Made by a program: the position numbers and the translations under genes. Below the pieces are notes generated by a model that ran no database searches, was not told the origin of the DNA, and saw only the letters and a program-made list of their open reading frames with translations. Positions 36,761 to 45,208 of a DNA stretch of 64,000 bases are shown one piece after another; position 1 is the stretch's first letter; each line of letters opens with the position of its first letter. This DNA comes from an uncultured Rhodoferax sp. (GTDB taxonomy: Bacteria > Pseudomonadota > Gammaproteobacteria > Burkholderiales > Burkholderiaceae_C): NCBI RefSeq assembly GCF_946221635.1, contig NZ_CAMIHB010000022.1, positions 4,418 through 68,417 of the forward strand, written 5' to 3'.

Positions 36761-38647
36761 ATGCATTCCATGCAATCCAACACTGTCCGCGAAAGTCTGG
36801 GCGCCCTCACGCTGGGGGCCCTGGGGGTGGTCTATGGTGACATCGGCACCAGCCCGCTTTACACCATGAAAGAAATCTTCGGTCCCGCCACCGGCATTCC
36901 GCTGGACGCGCCGCACCTCATCGGCGCCGTCTCGGTGGTGTTTTGGGGGTTGATGATGGTGGTCACCCTCAAGTACGTGCTGTTGATCCTGCGCGCCGAC
37001 AACCGGGGCGAGGGTGGCATCATGGCCCTCACGGCACTCGCCGCCAAGGCGGCGGGCACCACGCCACGCCGGCGCCTCGCGCTGCTGTTGACGGGCGTGT
37101 TTGGTGCTGCGCTGTTCTATGGCGACAGCGTGATCACACCAGCCATTTCCGTGCTCAGTGCGGTGGAAGGGCTGGAAGTGGCCACGCCCGCCTTCAAGCC
37201 TTATGTGCTGCCCATCTGCGCGGCGGTGCTGGTGGGCCTGTTTGCCATGCAACGCTTTGGTACCAGTGTGGTGGGCAAGCTGTTTGGCCCGGTCATCGTG
37301 GTCTGGTTCGGCGTGCTGGCCGCCAGCGGGGTGGCGGAAATTGCGCAGAGCCCGCAGATCCTGGCGGCGCTGAACCCGCTGCATGCCCTGGCTTTTCTGA
37401 GCGCGCAAGGCTGGCACATGTTTGTGGCGGTCGGTGCCATCGTGCTGGCCTTCACGGGTGCGGAGGCCCTGTATGCCGATATGGGCCACTTCGGCAAACG
37501 CCCCATCCAGCTCGCCTGGACCGGGCTGGTGCTGCCCGCATTGGCATTGCACTACATGGGCCAGGGAGCCTTGCTAATGCGCGATGCCAGCGCGCTGGAA
37601 AACCCCTTTTACCGCATGTTCCCCGAAGCCTGGATCGTTCCCGCCGTGGTGCTGGCCACGGTGGCCACGGTGATCGCCTCGCAGGCCGTGATTTCAGGCG
37701 CCTATTCCATGACCCGGCAGGCTATCCAGCTGGGCTTGCTGCCACGCATGCAGGTGCTGTTCACTTCCAGCAAGGAGGCGGGCCAGATCTACATGCCCGG
37801 TGTGAACTGGCTGTTGCTGGGGGCTGTGCTGCTGGCTGTGTTTGGCTTTGGCAGCTCCTCGGCCCTGGCGTCGGCCTACGGCATTGCGGTCACGGTGACC
37901 ATGCTCATCACCACCGTGCTCACCTTCTTTGTGGTGCGCCACGCATGGCGCTACCCGCTGCCGCTGGCCATTGCAGCCACCAGTGTGTTTGTGGCGCTGG
38001 ACCTTCTGCTGGTGGTGTCGTGCGCGCTCAAGTTCCTGCAGGGCGGCTGGTTCCCGCTGGTCATGGGCTTGGGCATCTTCCTCGTCATGGCCACCTGGCG
38101 CCGTGGGCGTGAGCTGCTGGTGGACAGCATCCGCCACGACGACCCGGAGCTGGCTCCGTTTGTGGAAGCACTGGCGCAGGATGGCGTGCACCGTGTGGCG
38201 CGCACGGCGGTCTATGCCGTGGCCAATCCCGAGACCGTGCCCCAGGCGCTGATGCACAACCTCAAGCACAACCAGGTGCTGCACGAACGCAACATCATCC
38301 TCAATGTGGTGTTCCACGACGTGCCTTGGATTCCGTTCGACGAGCGTGTGGTGGTGCAGACCTTGGCGCCCGGTTTCTGGACCGTGCAACTGCACTATGG
38401 CTTCAAGAACACGCCCGACATTCCCAAGGCGCTGGAGCTGTGCCGCAGCCAGGGGTTGCCCATCAACCTGTTTGAAACTTCGTACTTCCTGAGCCGCGAC
38501 ATCGTGGTGCCTACGCGTGGTTCGGGCATGGCGCACTGGCGCGAGGCGCTGTTTGCCGTGATGTCGCGCAATGCCGGTAGCGCGGCCGACTTCTTCCGCC
38601 TGCCCAACAACTGCGTGATCGAGCTGGGCGCGCGCGTGCAGATCTAG
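36761..38647 (+). CDS. kup: Low-affinity potassium uptake protein Kup
   Basis: A 628-residue K+/H+ symporter of the KUP/HAK/KT family. About twelve hydrophobic helices cover residues 10-440, starting LGALTLGALGVVYGDIGTSPLYT, the family signature. Others are RADNRGEGGIMALTALA, LFYGDSVITPAISVLSAVEGL and AFTGAEALYADMGHFG. A cytoplasmic domain fills the C-terminal 180 residues. The start is ATG at 36761; the ATG at 36770 is a close alternative. It sits right behind a KdpDE-like pair. The stop codon shares CTAG with the stop of the convergent Lrp gene. Confidence 0.96.
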   Translation: MHSMQSNTVRESLGALTLGALGVVYGDIGTSPLYTMKEIFGPATGIPLDAPHLIGAVSVVFWGLMMVVTLKYVLLILRADNRGEGGIMALTALAAKAAGTTPRRRLALLLTGVFGAALFYGDSVITPAISVLSAVEGLEVATPAFKPYVLPICAAVLVGLFAMQRFGTSVVGKLFGPVIVVWFGVLAASGVAEIAQSPQILAALNPLHALAFLSAQGWHMFVAVGAIVLAFTGAEALYADMGHFGKRPIQLAWTGLVLPALALHYMGQGALLMRDASALENPFYRMFPEAWIVPAVVLATVATVIASQAVISGAYSMTRQAIQLGLLPRMQVLFTSSKEAGQIYMPGVNWLLLGAVLLAVFGFGSSSALASAYGIAVTVTMLITTVLTFFVVRHAWRYPLPLAIAATSVFVALDLLLVVSCALKFLQGGWFPLVMGLGIFLVMATWRRGRELLVDSIRHDDPELAPFVEALAQDGVHRVARTAVYAVANPETVPQALMHNLKHNQVLHERNIILNVVFHDVPWIPFDERVVVQTLAPGFWTVQLHYGFKNTPDIPKALELCRSQGLPINLFETSYFLSRDIVVPTRGSGMAHWREALFAVMSRNAGSAADFFRLPNNCVIELGARVQI

Positions 38648-39147
38648 GTATTGCGCCTGAGGTGGGCCAAGGGCAGCTCCGTGCTGCTCTTGATCCGGTT
38701 CAGCACGATGTTGGAGCGGATGCTGCCTACGCCCTGGATGCGGGTCAGGCGGCGTAGCACCTGCTCAGACAGTACGCTGAGGTCTGCGGCCACGATCTGC
38801 AGGATGTAATCGGACTCGCCGGCCACCGAATAGCACTCCAGCACCTCGGGGAAGCTGGCAATCTCGCGTTCAAAGGCCAGGCCTTCGTCGCCGCTGTGGC
38901 GGGTGAGCGTGACGTAGGAAATGGCGCGTACCCCCAGGCCGATGGCCGCAGGTTCCAGCAACGCCACGTAGCGCCGGATGATGCCCGCAGCCTGCAGCCG
39001 CTGCACCCGGCGGCTGACCTGTGAGGCCGAGAGGTGGATTTGCTCGCCGATCTGCTGGTGGGTGGCGTAGGCATCGCGCTGCAATGCAGCAAGAAGACTC
39101 ACATCAAAGCTATCCAGCAGCGAATCGTCATGGTTTGATGGTTTCAT
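38644..39147 (-). CDS. Lrp/AsnC-family regulator adjacent to hpd
   Basis: A 167-residue regulator with an N-terminal winged helix (LLAALQRDAYATHQQIGEQIHLSASQVSRRVQRLQAAGII split across helices 1-3) and a C-terminal RAM ligand domain (VLECYSVAGESDYILQIVAAD). The start is set at ATG 39145-39147; another in-frame ATG lies 15 bases upstream at 39160-39162. It is divergent from the phenylalanine/tyrosine catabolic genes and is the likely amino-acid-responsive regulator of them. Both possible starts fall inside a palindromic sequence, suggesting autoregulation. Confidence 0.9.
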   Translation of the reverse strand: MKPSNHDDSLLDSFDVSLLAALQRDAYATHQQIGEQIHLSASQVSRRVQRLQAAGIIRRYVALLEPAAIGLGVRAISYVTLTRHSGDEGLAFEREIASFPEVLECYSVAGESDYILQIVAADLSVLSEQVLRRLTRIQGVGSIRSNIVLNRIKSSTELPLAHLRRNT

Positions 39148-39162
39148 GCATGAATTATGCAT
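39146..39162. promoter_or_regulatory. ATGCAT-N5-ATGCAT inverted repeat at the Lrp start
   Basis: ATGCATGAATTATGCAT forms a 17-bp near-palindrome covering both possible start codons of the Lrp gene and lying 93 bases before hpd. It is a candidate operator for the Lrp protein. Confidence 0.35.
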
Positions 39163-39254
39163 TTGGCCGTAATTTGTGGGGAGAAAACGCAACCCCAATG
39201 CGTGCGTGGCTGACCACAATTCACTATCTTTTCCAGAACGACGAGGAGCCCTCC

Positions 39255-40352
39255 ATGCACACATCCGCCACCGATTTGTTTGAGAACCCCATGGGCCTGA
39301 TGGGCTTTGAGTTTGTGGAGTTCGCATCGCCACTGGCCGGCGTCATCGAACCCGTGTTTGAGCGCATGGGCTTCACGCTAGTGGCGAAGCACCGTTCCAA
39401 GGATGTGGTGCTGTACCGCCAGGGTGGCATCAACTTCATCGTCAACCGCGAGCCCAAGAGCGTCGCCGGCTACTTTGCTGCGGAGCACGGCCCCAGCGCC
39501 TGCGGCATGGCCTTCCGTGTGAGGGATTCCCACCACGCCTACAAGCGCGCACTGGAGCTGGGCGCCCAGCCTGTGGAACTGCGCCCCGGCCCCATGGAGC
39601 TGAACCTGCCCGCCATCAAGGGCATTGGTGGGGCGCCGCTGTACCTGATCGACCGCTTTGAAGATGGCAAATCCATCTACGACATCGACTTTGAATTCAT
39701 CGCAGGCGTGGACCGCCATCCCGTAGGCCACGGCTTCAGCGTGGTCGATCACCTCACGCACAATGTGTACCGCGGCCGCATGGCGTACTGGGCAGACTTC
39801 TACAGCAAGCTGTTCAACTTCCAGGAAATCCGCTACTTCGACATTCAGGGCGAATACACCGGCCTCACCTCCAAGGCCATGACCGCGCCGGACGGCCTGG
39901 TCCGCATTCCGCTCAACGAAGAAGCGCGCCAGGGCGGTGGCCAGATCGAGGAATTCCTGATGCAGTTCAACGGCGAGGGCATCCAGCACATTGCCCTGCT
40001 GTGCGAAGACCTGCCGGGCGCCATCGACAAGTTGCAGATGGCCGGCATTCCGCTTCTGACGGCGCCCAATGACGTGTACTACGAGAACCTGTCCAAGCGC
40101 CTGCCGGGCCACGGCCAGCCCGTGGGGGAACTGCAGGCGCGGGGCATTCTGCTGGACGGTACGACGGAAGGCGGCGAGCCCCGCCTGTTACTGCAAATCT
40201 TCTCGCAGCCACTGCTGGGCCCGGTGTTCTTCGAATTCATCGAACGCAAGGGCAACTACCGCGAGGGCTTTGGCGAAGGCAATTTCAAGGCCTTGTTCGA
40301 ATCGCTGGAGCGGGACCAGATCCACCGCGGCGTGATTGAAGCGGCCAAGTAA
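39255..40352 (+). CDS. hpd: 4-hydroxyphenylpyruvate dioxygenase
   Basis: A 365-residue iron enzyme converting 4-hydroxyphenylpyruvate to homogentisate. The 2-His-1-carboxylate triad is visible: His166 (VVDHLTHN), His245 (IQHIALLCED) and Glu327 (FFEFIERKGN). The C-terminal helix region GFGEGNFKALFESLERDQ that closes the active site is complete. The start is ATG at 39255 behind GAGGAG. It heads a five-gene run (hpd, VOC, fahA, phhB, phhA) with overlapping or very short junctions, divergent from an Lrp regulator. Confidence 0.97.
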   Translation: MHTSATDLFENPMGLMGFEFVEFASPLAGVIEPVFERMGFTLVAKHRSKDVVLYRQGGINFIVNREPKSVAGYFAAEHGPSACGMAFRVRDSHHAYKRALELGAQPVELRPGPMELNLPAIKGIGGAPLYLIDRFEDGKSIYDIDFEFIAGVDRHPVGHGFSVVDHLTHNVYRGRMAYWADFYSKLFNFQEIRYFDIQGEYTGLTSKAMTAPDGLVRIPLNEEARQGGGQIEEFLMQFNGEGIQHIALLCEDLPGAIDKLQMAGIPLLTAPNDVYYENLSKRLPGHGQPVGELQARGILLDGTTEGGEPRLLLQIFSQPLLGPVFFEFIERKGNYREGFGEGNFKALFESLERDQIHRGVIEAAK

Positions 40353-40378
40353 ACCCGGACGGACCGAGGAGACACACC

Positions 40379-40924
40379 ATGAAAATCGACCGCATCCACC
40401 ACGTCGCCTACCGCTGCAAGGACGCCAAGGAAACCGTGCTCTGGTACCAGAAGATGCTGCACATGGATTTTGTGCTGGCCATCGCCGAAGACCTGGTGCC
40501 CAGCACCAAGGCGCCCGACCCGTACATGCACATCTTTCTGGACGCAGGGCAGGGCAATGTGCTGGCCTTTTTCGAGCTGCCCACGCAGCCGCCCATGGGC
40601 CGCGACCCGAACACACCCGAGTGGGTGCAGCACATTGCCTTCCGCGTGAAGGACCGTGCCGAACTGCTGGAGTTCAAGGCGCACCTGGAGGCCCAGGGCG
40701 TGGACGTGCTGGGCGTGACCGACCACGGCATGTTCCACAGCATCTATTTCTTTGACCCCAATGGCCACCGCCTGGAGCTGGCCTGCCCGGACCCGGACGA
40801 GGCAGCCAAGATCGCGCAGGCTGACGCCGTGAAGTGGGCCATGCTGGAGGAATGGAGCGTGACCAAGCGCGCGCCCAAGCATGCGGCCTTTTTGCATGCC
40901 AAAGAACTGGGGACCCAGGCATGA
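40379..40924 (+). CDS. VOC-superfamily protein of the tyrosine catabolic operon
   Basis: A 181-residue vicinal-oxygen-chelate protein with two beta-alpha-beta-beta-beta modules. Metal ligand positions are filled: His in RIHHVAYRC, His in EWVQHIAFRV and Glu in GHRLELACPD. The family covers glyoxalases, extradiol dioxygenases and epimerases. It is fused in translation to fahA (ATGA overlap) and follows hpd by 26 bases, so it should act in the homogentisate part of the pathway. Whether it is an isomerase, a ring-cleaving enzyme or an accessory protein cannot be decided from sequence. Confidence 0.82.
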   Translation: MKIDRIHHVAYRCKDAKETVLWYQKMLHMDFVLAIAEDLVPSTKAPDPYMHIFLDAGQGNVLAFFELPTQPPMGRDPNTPEWVQHIAFRVKDRAELLEFKAHLEAQGVDVLGVTDHGMFHSIYFFDPNGHRLELACPDPDEAAKIAQADAVKWAMLEEWSVTKRAPKHAAFLHAKELGTQA

Positions 40925-42207
40925 GCGCCGCGCTGATTACCCTGGATGCCACGCACGACCCCGCCATTCTGAGCTGGGTGGAGTCGGCCAACGCGGCGGA
41001 CACGGACTTCCCCATCCAGAACCTGCCCTTTGGCCGCTTCCGCCACAACGCGCTGGAGCCCTGGCAGATTGGCGTGGCCATTGGCGACCGCGTACTGGAC
41101 CTGCACGCTACGGGCTTGATCGACCACAACGACATGCCGCGCCTGATGGCTGCACCCGTGGCCGCGCGCCGCGCGCTGCGTCTGGCTATTTGGGAAGGGC
41201 TGCGCGCAGGTTCGTCCCTGCAAAAGGTGTGGGCCGACGCGCTCTTACGCCAGACCGAAGTGGAACTGGGCCTGCCTTGCGAGGTGGGCGACTACACGGA
41301 CTTCTATACCGGCATCCACCACGCTACCACGGTGGGCAAGCTGTTTCGCCCGGACAACCCGCTCCTGCCCAACTACCAGTGGGTGCCCATTGGCTACCAC
41401 GGCCGCGCCAGCAGCATCGGTGCCAGCGGCCAGCAGTTCCACCGCCCGCACGGCCAGACGCTGGCGCCCGGCGCCTCCGTCCCCAGCTTTGGCCCTACCG
41501 GGCGGCTGGACTATGAACTGGAAATGGCGGCCTGGGCCGGCATGGATAATGCGCTGGGTGCTCCTGTTTCCATAGCGGATGCCGAGAAGCATATCTTCGG
41601 CCTGACCCTGCTCAACGACTGGAGTGCGCGCGATGTGCAGGCCTGGGAGTACCAGCCCCTGGGCCCCTTCCTAGCCAAGAATTTCGCCACCACGGTGTCG
41701 CCCTGGCTGGTGACGATGGAGGCGCTGGCGCCGTTCCGTGCCGCGTTTGAGCGGCCCAAGGGTGACCCGCAACCACTGGCCTATCTGGACTCGGCCCACA
41801 ACCGCAGTGCGGGTGCCATCGACGTGCAGCTGGAAGTCTGGCTGCAAACGGCCGTCATGCGAGAGGCTGGCAGCGCGGGCGTGCGTCTCTCGCAGTCCAA
41901 CCTGCGTGACGCCTATTGGACGCTGGCCCAGCTGGTGGCCCACCATACGGTGAACGGTTGCAACCTGCGCAGTGGCGATGTGCTGGGCACAGGCACGCTC
42001 TCCGGGCCCGCGCCAGAGCAGGGCGGCTCGCTGCTGGAGCTCACCCAGGGCGGCAAGCGGGCGCTGACGCTGGCCAACGGCGAGACGCGCACCTTCCTGC
42101 AGGACGGCGACGCCATCATCCTGCGCGGCAGCTGCCAGCGTGCGGGTGCGCGCCGCATTGGTTTTGGGGATTGCCGCGGCACCGTGTTGGCAGCCCGAGC
42201 GCTGTGA
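40921..42207 (+). CDS. fahA: Fumarylacetoacetase
   Basis: A 428-residue hydrolase splitting fumarylacetoacetate to fumarate and acetoacetate, the last step of tyrosine breakdown. The N-terminal SH3-like domain has DFPIQNLPFGRFR. The catalytic domain has DFYTGIHHATTVGKLFRP (catalytic His and metal Asp), PIGYHGRASSI, LDYELEMAAW (metal Glu residues) and LLNDWSARDVQAWEYQPLGP. It starts at an ATG overlapping the VOC stop. The complete motif set implies an active enzyme. Confidence 0.95.
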   Translation: MSAALITLDATHDPAILSWVESANAADTDFPIQNLPFGRFRHNALEPWQIGVAIGDRVLDLHATGLIDHNDMPRLMAAPVAARRALRLAIWEGLRAGSSLQKVWADALLRQTEVELGLPCEVGDYTDFYTGIHHATTVGKLFRPDNPLLPNYQWVPIGYHGRASSIGASGQQFHRPHGQTLAPGASVPSFGPTGRLDYELEMAAWAGMDNALGAPVSIADAEKHIFGLTLLNDWSARDVQAWEYQPLGPFLAKNFATTVSPWLVTMEALAPFRAAFERPKGDPQPLAYLDSAHNRSAGAIDVQLEVWLQTAVMREAGSAGVRLSQSNLRDAYWTLAQLVAHHTVNGCNLRSGDVLGTGTLSGPAPEQGGSLLELTQGGKRALTLANGETRTFLQDGDAIILRGSCQRAGARRIGFGDCRGTVLAARAL

Positions 42208-42218
42208 AGGAGCGAGAC

Positions 42219-42536
42219 ATGGAACAACGCATGGACCCCAGCCAGTTCACCAGTCTGCAGGCGGACTGGCCGCACTGGAAATTCAGCACAGAGCGTGGCG
42301 GTCTGATGGCACGCACCCTAGTGTTTGCCGACTTCGCGCAGGCCTTTGGCTTCATGGCCCAGGTGGCGGTGATGGCCGAAAAGCGCAACCACCACCCCGA
42401 GTGGTTCAACGTTTACAACCGCGTGGAGATCACCCTCACCACGCACGATGTGCAAGGCCTCTCGCAGCGCGATCTGGACCTGGCGCGCTATATCGACGCG
42501 GTGTTCGCCGGCCGGCCCCAGGCGGTGTCGTCATGA
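42219..42536 (+). CDS. phhB: Pterin-4a-carbinolamine dehydratase
   Basis: A 105-residue enzyme recycling the tetrahydrobiopterin-type cofactor after each phenylalanine hydroxylase turnover. The PCD signature is clear: AFGFMAQVAVMAEKRNHHPEW and FNVYNRVEITLTTHDVQGL. The start is ATG at 42219 behind AAGGAGCGAG. It overlaps phhA by 4 bases (ATGA), fitting the joint role of the two proteins. Confidence 0.93.
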   Translation: MEQRMDPSQFTSLQADWPHWKFSTERGGLMARTLVFADFAQAFGFMAQVAVMAEKRNHHPEWFNVYNRVEITLTTHDVQGLSQRDLDLARYIDAVFAGRPQAVSS

Positions 42537-43432
42537 ACGCACAGCCCGCTTCCACCAAACACGGCCTGGCTGCAGGCCTGGTCCCCAGCCGCGCCGACTG
42601 GACGATTGATCAGGGCTGGGCCAAGTACAGCCCTGAGGAGCACGCGACCTGGAAGACCTTGTTCGAGCGTCAGACCGCGCTGCTGCCGCAACTGGCCTGC
42701 CGCGAGTTTGTGGAGGGCATGCGCGCGCTGCCGCTCAGTGCGGATGCCATCCCCGAGTTCGCGGCGCTCAATGAGGTGCTCAAGCCCCGCACCGGCTGGC
42801 AGATCGTGGCTGTGCCGGGGCTGGTGCCCGACGAGGTGTTTTTCGATCACCTGGCCCACCGGCGCTTTCCCAGTGGCAACTTCATCCGCAGTGCGGACCA
42901 GCTGGACTACTTGCAGGAGCCCGATGTGTTCCACGACGTGTTCGGCCATGTGCCCATGCTCATGCACCCGGTCATGGCGGACTTCATCCAGCTCTATGGT
43001 GAAGCCGGCCTGCGCGCCCAGCGCATCGGCAAGCTCACCGAGCTGGCGCGCGTGTACTGGTACACGGTGGAGTTCGGGCTGGTGAAGGAGCAGGTGGCGG
43101 GGGCAGAGGCACTGCGCATCTACGGCGCCGGCATTGCATCCAGCTTTACCGAAAGCACGTTCTCCCTGCAGAGCCCATCGCCCCACCGCATCGGCTTCGA
43201 CCTGGAACGCGTCATGCGCACCAACTACCGCATCGACGATTTTCAGGAGTGCTACTTTGTGCTGGACAGCCTGGACGACCTGCTGGCCCTGGCCCGCATC
43301 GACTTCGACCCCATCTACGAACGCCTGAACAGCGGCCCCAATTACGCGCCGGGGGATGTGTTGCCTGGCGACCGCGTGTTTCAGCGCGGGGATGGGAGTT
43401 ATGTGCGGGCACAGGCGCTTGCGGCGGTCTGA
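42533..43432 (+). CDS. phhA: Phenylalanine-4-hydroxylase
   Basis: A 299-residue aromatic amino acid hydroxylase turning phenylalanine into tyrosine with O2 and a reduced pterin. Iron ligands are His134 and His139 (DVFHDVFGHVP) and Glu180 (YWYTVEFGLV), at positions nearly identical to the single-domain bacterial enzymes. There is no regulatory ACT domain, as usual in bacteria. It closes the operon and is followed directly by a dispersed repeat copy. With hpd and fahA it supplies phenylalanine catabolism; a tyrosine aminotransferase and homogentisate dioxygenase must lie elsewhere. Confidence 0.97.
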   Translation: MNAQPASTKHGLAAGLVPSRADWTIDQGWAKYSPEEHATWKTLFERQTALLPQLACREFVEGMRALPLSADAIPEFAALNEVLKPRTGWQIVAVPGLVPDEVFFDHLAHRRFPSGNFIRSADQLDYLQEPDVFHDVFGHVPMLMHPVMADFIQLYGEAGLRAQRIGKLTELARVYWYTVEFGLVKEQVAGAEALRIYGAGIASSFTESTFSLQSPSPHRIGFDLERVMRTNYRIDDFQECYFVLDSLDDLLALARIDFDPIYERLNSGPNYAPGDVLPGDRVFQRGDGSYVRAQALAAV

Positions 43433-43495
43433 TTTTGAGAAGGATTGGCCTCTAGCCCCCGTGGATATAGCGCGAACAGCTATTGAAATGGTAGC
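43433..43495 (-). repeat. Dispersed repeat, copy 5 (reverse orientation)
   Basis: GGCCTCTAGCCCCCGTGGAT is followed by ATAGCGCGAACAGCTATTGAAATGGTAGC. It starts at the phhA stop. The remaining 60 bases to the CPCC gene stop show no other feature. Confidence 0.7.
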
Positions 43496-43555
43496 GGTTT
43501 GGCGCTGCTAGAGGTAGTTCTCAGAGAGCGTGCAAGATGCGCTTGCGATGACCGA

Positions 43556-43825
43556 CTAAACCGAGTCGGGCATCTCTTCGGGCGTCGGCGGTCGGACGTG
43601 CAGAAGATCCTGTTTACGACAAGCGCCAAAGATGCGGTAGTTTGATCGAGCGACGGTAAGGCTCAAATCGCCGTTGGGCCCGCCGAGCACCTCATTTGCG
43701 TCATCGTCGTCCTGCCCGTCGTCTTGCCAGAGGCAAACGGCACAGATTTCGTCATCGCCCCGCTTGCAAAGTGTTTTGAAACCGCAGCAAGGACATCGAA
43801 GTGGAAGGTCGCTGATAGGAGTCAT
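43556..43825 (-). CDS. CPCC-family cysteine-rich protein
   Basis: An 89-residue protein with a likely zinc-binding knuckle: LRCPCCGFKTL and ICAVCLWQDDGQDDDDA give the CPCC...CxxC pattern of the Cys-rich CPCC family. The C-terminal half (NGDLSLTVARSNYRIFGAC) completes the domain. Such proteins occur near polymorphic toxin and accessory loci, but their function is not known. The ATG at 43823-43825 follows GGGAG at 9 bases; an in-frame TTG 9 bases earlier is less likely. It lies 18 bases downstream of the HEPN-like gene and is probably co-transcribed with it. Confidence 0.75.
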   Translation of the reverse strand: MTPISDLPLRCPCCGFKTLCKRGDDEICAVCLWQDDGQDDDDANEVLGGPNGDLSLTVARSNYRIFGACRKQDLLHVRPPTPEEMPDSV

Positions 43826-43843
43826 AAGGCTCAACTCCCAAGT

Positions 43844-44584
43844 TCATGCCTTGGTGTGCGCATGCAGGAACGACCTTACCTCATGGACTAGGCGCTCCTG
43901 AAGCGTCCCCCGGTTCGGAGTTGGGAAAGGGGCATCCAGCATTCGTTGAACTGAATATCGACTTGGTCGAAGGACGGGCTTTCGCCCATTGAAATAGAGC
44001 TCCCACAAAGTTTGGTGAAGGCGTCTCAGGAATACGAGCAATTGCTGCAGTTCGCTTATGTTCGTCCTCGCGAAGAGATCCGCGACCTCATCTTGCGTTG
44101 CGACCCCTCGATGTGCAAAGACCTTGTGTCTTAGTGGTCGGTACTTCTCTTCGTATATCTTGCGGCGAGCAGCGAGGTGCTTCTTCAGTCGTCTGAAGTC
44201 GTCCCCCGTCGGCTCGTAGACCGTAGTGAGGTACTCCGGTAGCCATTGATCGGCGTTCGGGCTTTGTGCGCGCTTTCGGTCTGACAGTGCTTCTTTAGAA
44301 AACATCGGAAGATTTGCGTGGGCTGAGGCTACGAGCCGCGTAACGCTGTGATTGTTTGGATCTGGGTCAAATACCCGGCCAAGTGCTACGAGCGTCGACG
44401 CTTGAAGAGCGCCTAGCGATGTGTTCCAGAAGAGTGGTGCTTCGTTGAGTAGATGGCGCACCTTCGGGTTAGCAGCGGCCACGGTATGTACGGCGTCCCA
44501 AGCGTAGAAGAATTGGACGGCACTCTCTGCTTCTGTTCTGAAGAGTTCTAGCTCTGATGCGAAATCGAACCGAGAAGTGACCAT
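43844..44584 (-). CDS. AbiU2/HEPN-like protein
   Basis: A 246-residue, mostly helical protein with features of the AbiU2-type HEPN group. KYRPLRHKVFAHRGVAT provides Arg152-x5-His158, matching the Rx4-6H catalytic pattern of HEPN RNases. The preceding region (LGALQASTLVALGRVFDPDP) is typical of the family. Base composition is lower in GC than the flanking operons, so the gene pair looks acquired. It is followed by the CPCC gene. A role in phage defence or as a toxin is possible but is inference. Confidence 0.65.
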   Translation of the reverse strand: MVTSRFDFASELELFRTEAESAVQFFYAWDAVHTVAAANPKVRHLLNEAPLFWNTSLGALQASTLVALGRVFDPDPNNHSVTRLVASAHANLPMFSKEALSDRKRAQSPNADQWLPEYLTTVYEPTGDDFRRLKKHLAARRKIYEEKYRPLRHKVFAHRGVATQDEVADLFARTNISELQQLLVFLRRLHQTLWELYFNGRKPVLRPSRYSVQRMLDAPFPTPNRGTLQERLVHEVRSFLHAHTKA

Positions 44585-44714
44585 GTGAGTTGAACCCCCT
44601 AGTGTTATGAATCGAGCAATATCTGCCCCAAGAAACTGAGACTGCTGAACAGTTCGAACTTCGGTCTACTTTGAAAACTGCCTTTGGTCCTGATTCGTCA
44701 AGCGTAAACCGCTA

Positions 44715-45173
44715 TCACAACGGTAGCGCCGTAGTGCTCTTGATCTCCTCCATCGAGAACGCCGAAGACACCCCCGCCAGCTGCGCGTTCTGGATCAGCC
44801 GCTTGTAGAAACGGTCGTAACCGGCAATGTCGGCGGCGACCACCTTGAGCAGGTAGTCCACATCGCCACTCATGCGGTGGAATTCCATCACCTCGGGCAT
44901 GCTGGACACCGAGGCCGCGAACTTGCGCAGCCAGGCTTCGTCGTGCCGGTTGGTGCGCAGGCTCACAAACACCGTCACGGGCAGGCCAGCCTGGGCACGG
45001 TCCACCAGGGCAACGCGCTTGGTGATGAGGCCGGCTTCTTCCATGGCCTTCACGCGCTTCCAGCAGGGGGTGGCCGACAGGCCCACCTTCTCGCCCAATT
45101 GCGCGGCGGACAGTGTGCCGTCCTCCTGCAACGCCGCCAGGATGGCGCGGTCCATGCGGTCTAGTTCTTTCAT
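44715..45173 (-). CDS. Lrp/AsnC-family regulator, DecR-like
   Basis: A 152-residue regulator with winged helix LSAAQLGEKVGLSATPCWKR and a RAM domain. The pattern TPCWKR, then GLITKRVALVDRAQAG, MPEVMEFHRMSGDVDYLLKV, YDRFYKRLI and SMEEIKSTTALPL, closely follows E. coli DecR (YbaO), which responds to cysteine. It is divergent from a cysteine desulfurase-rhodanese fusion gene, which agrees with cysteine or sulfur sensing. Two perfect palindromes lie in the shared intergenic region. Confidence 0.9.
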   Translation of the reverse strand: MKELDRMDRAILAALQEDGTLSAAQLGEKVGLSATPCWKRVKAMEEAGLITKRVALVDRAQAGLPVTVFVSLRTNRHDEAWLRKFAASVSSMPEVMEFHRMSGDVDYLLKVVAADIAGYDRFYKRLIQNAQLAGVSSAFSMEEIKSTTALPL

Positions 45174-45208
45174 ACTCGTATTCCCGTTGATGGAAGAACG
45201 TTCATTCT

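Noticed and set aside
41557..41590. Possible decayed dispersed-repeat copy in fahA (GCTCCTGTTTCCATAGCGG).
   Set aside because: The encoded residues (LGAPVSIADAEKHIFGL) match the conserved fumarylacetoacetase sequence with no extra length, so the similarity is by chance.
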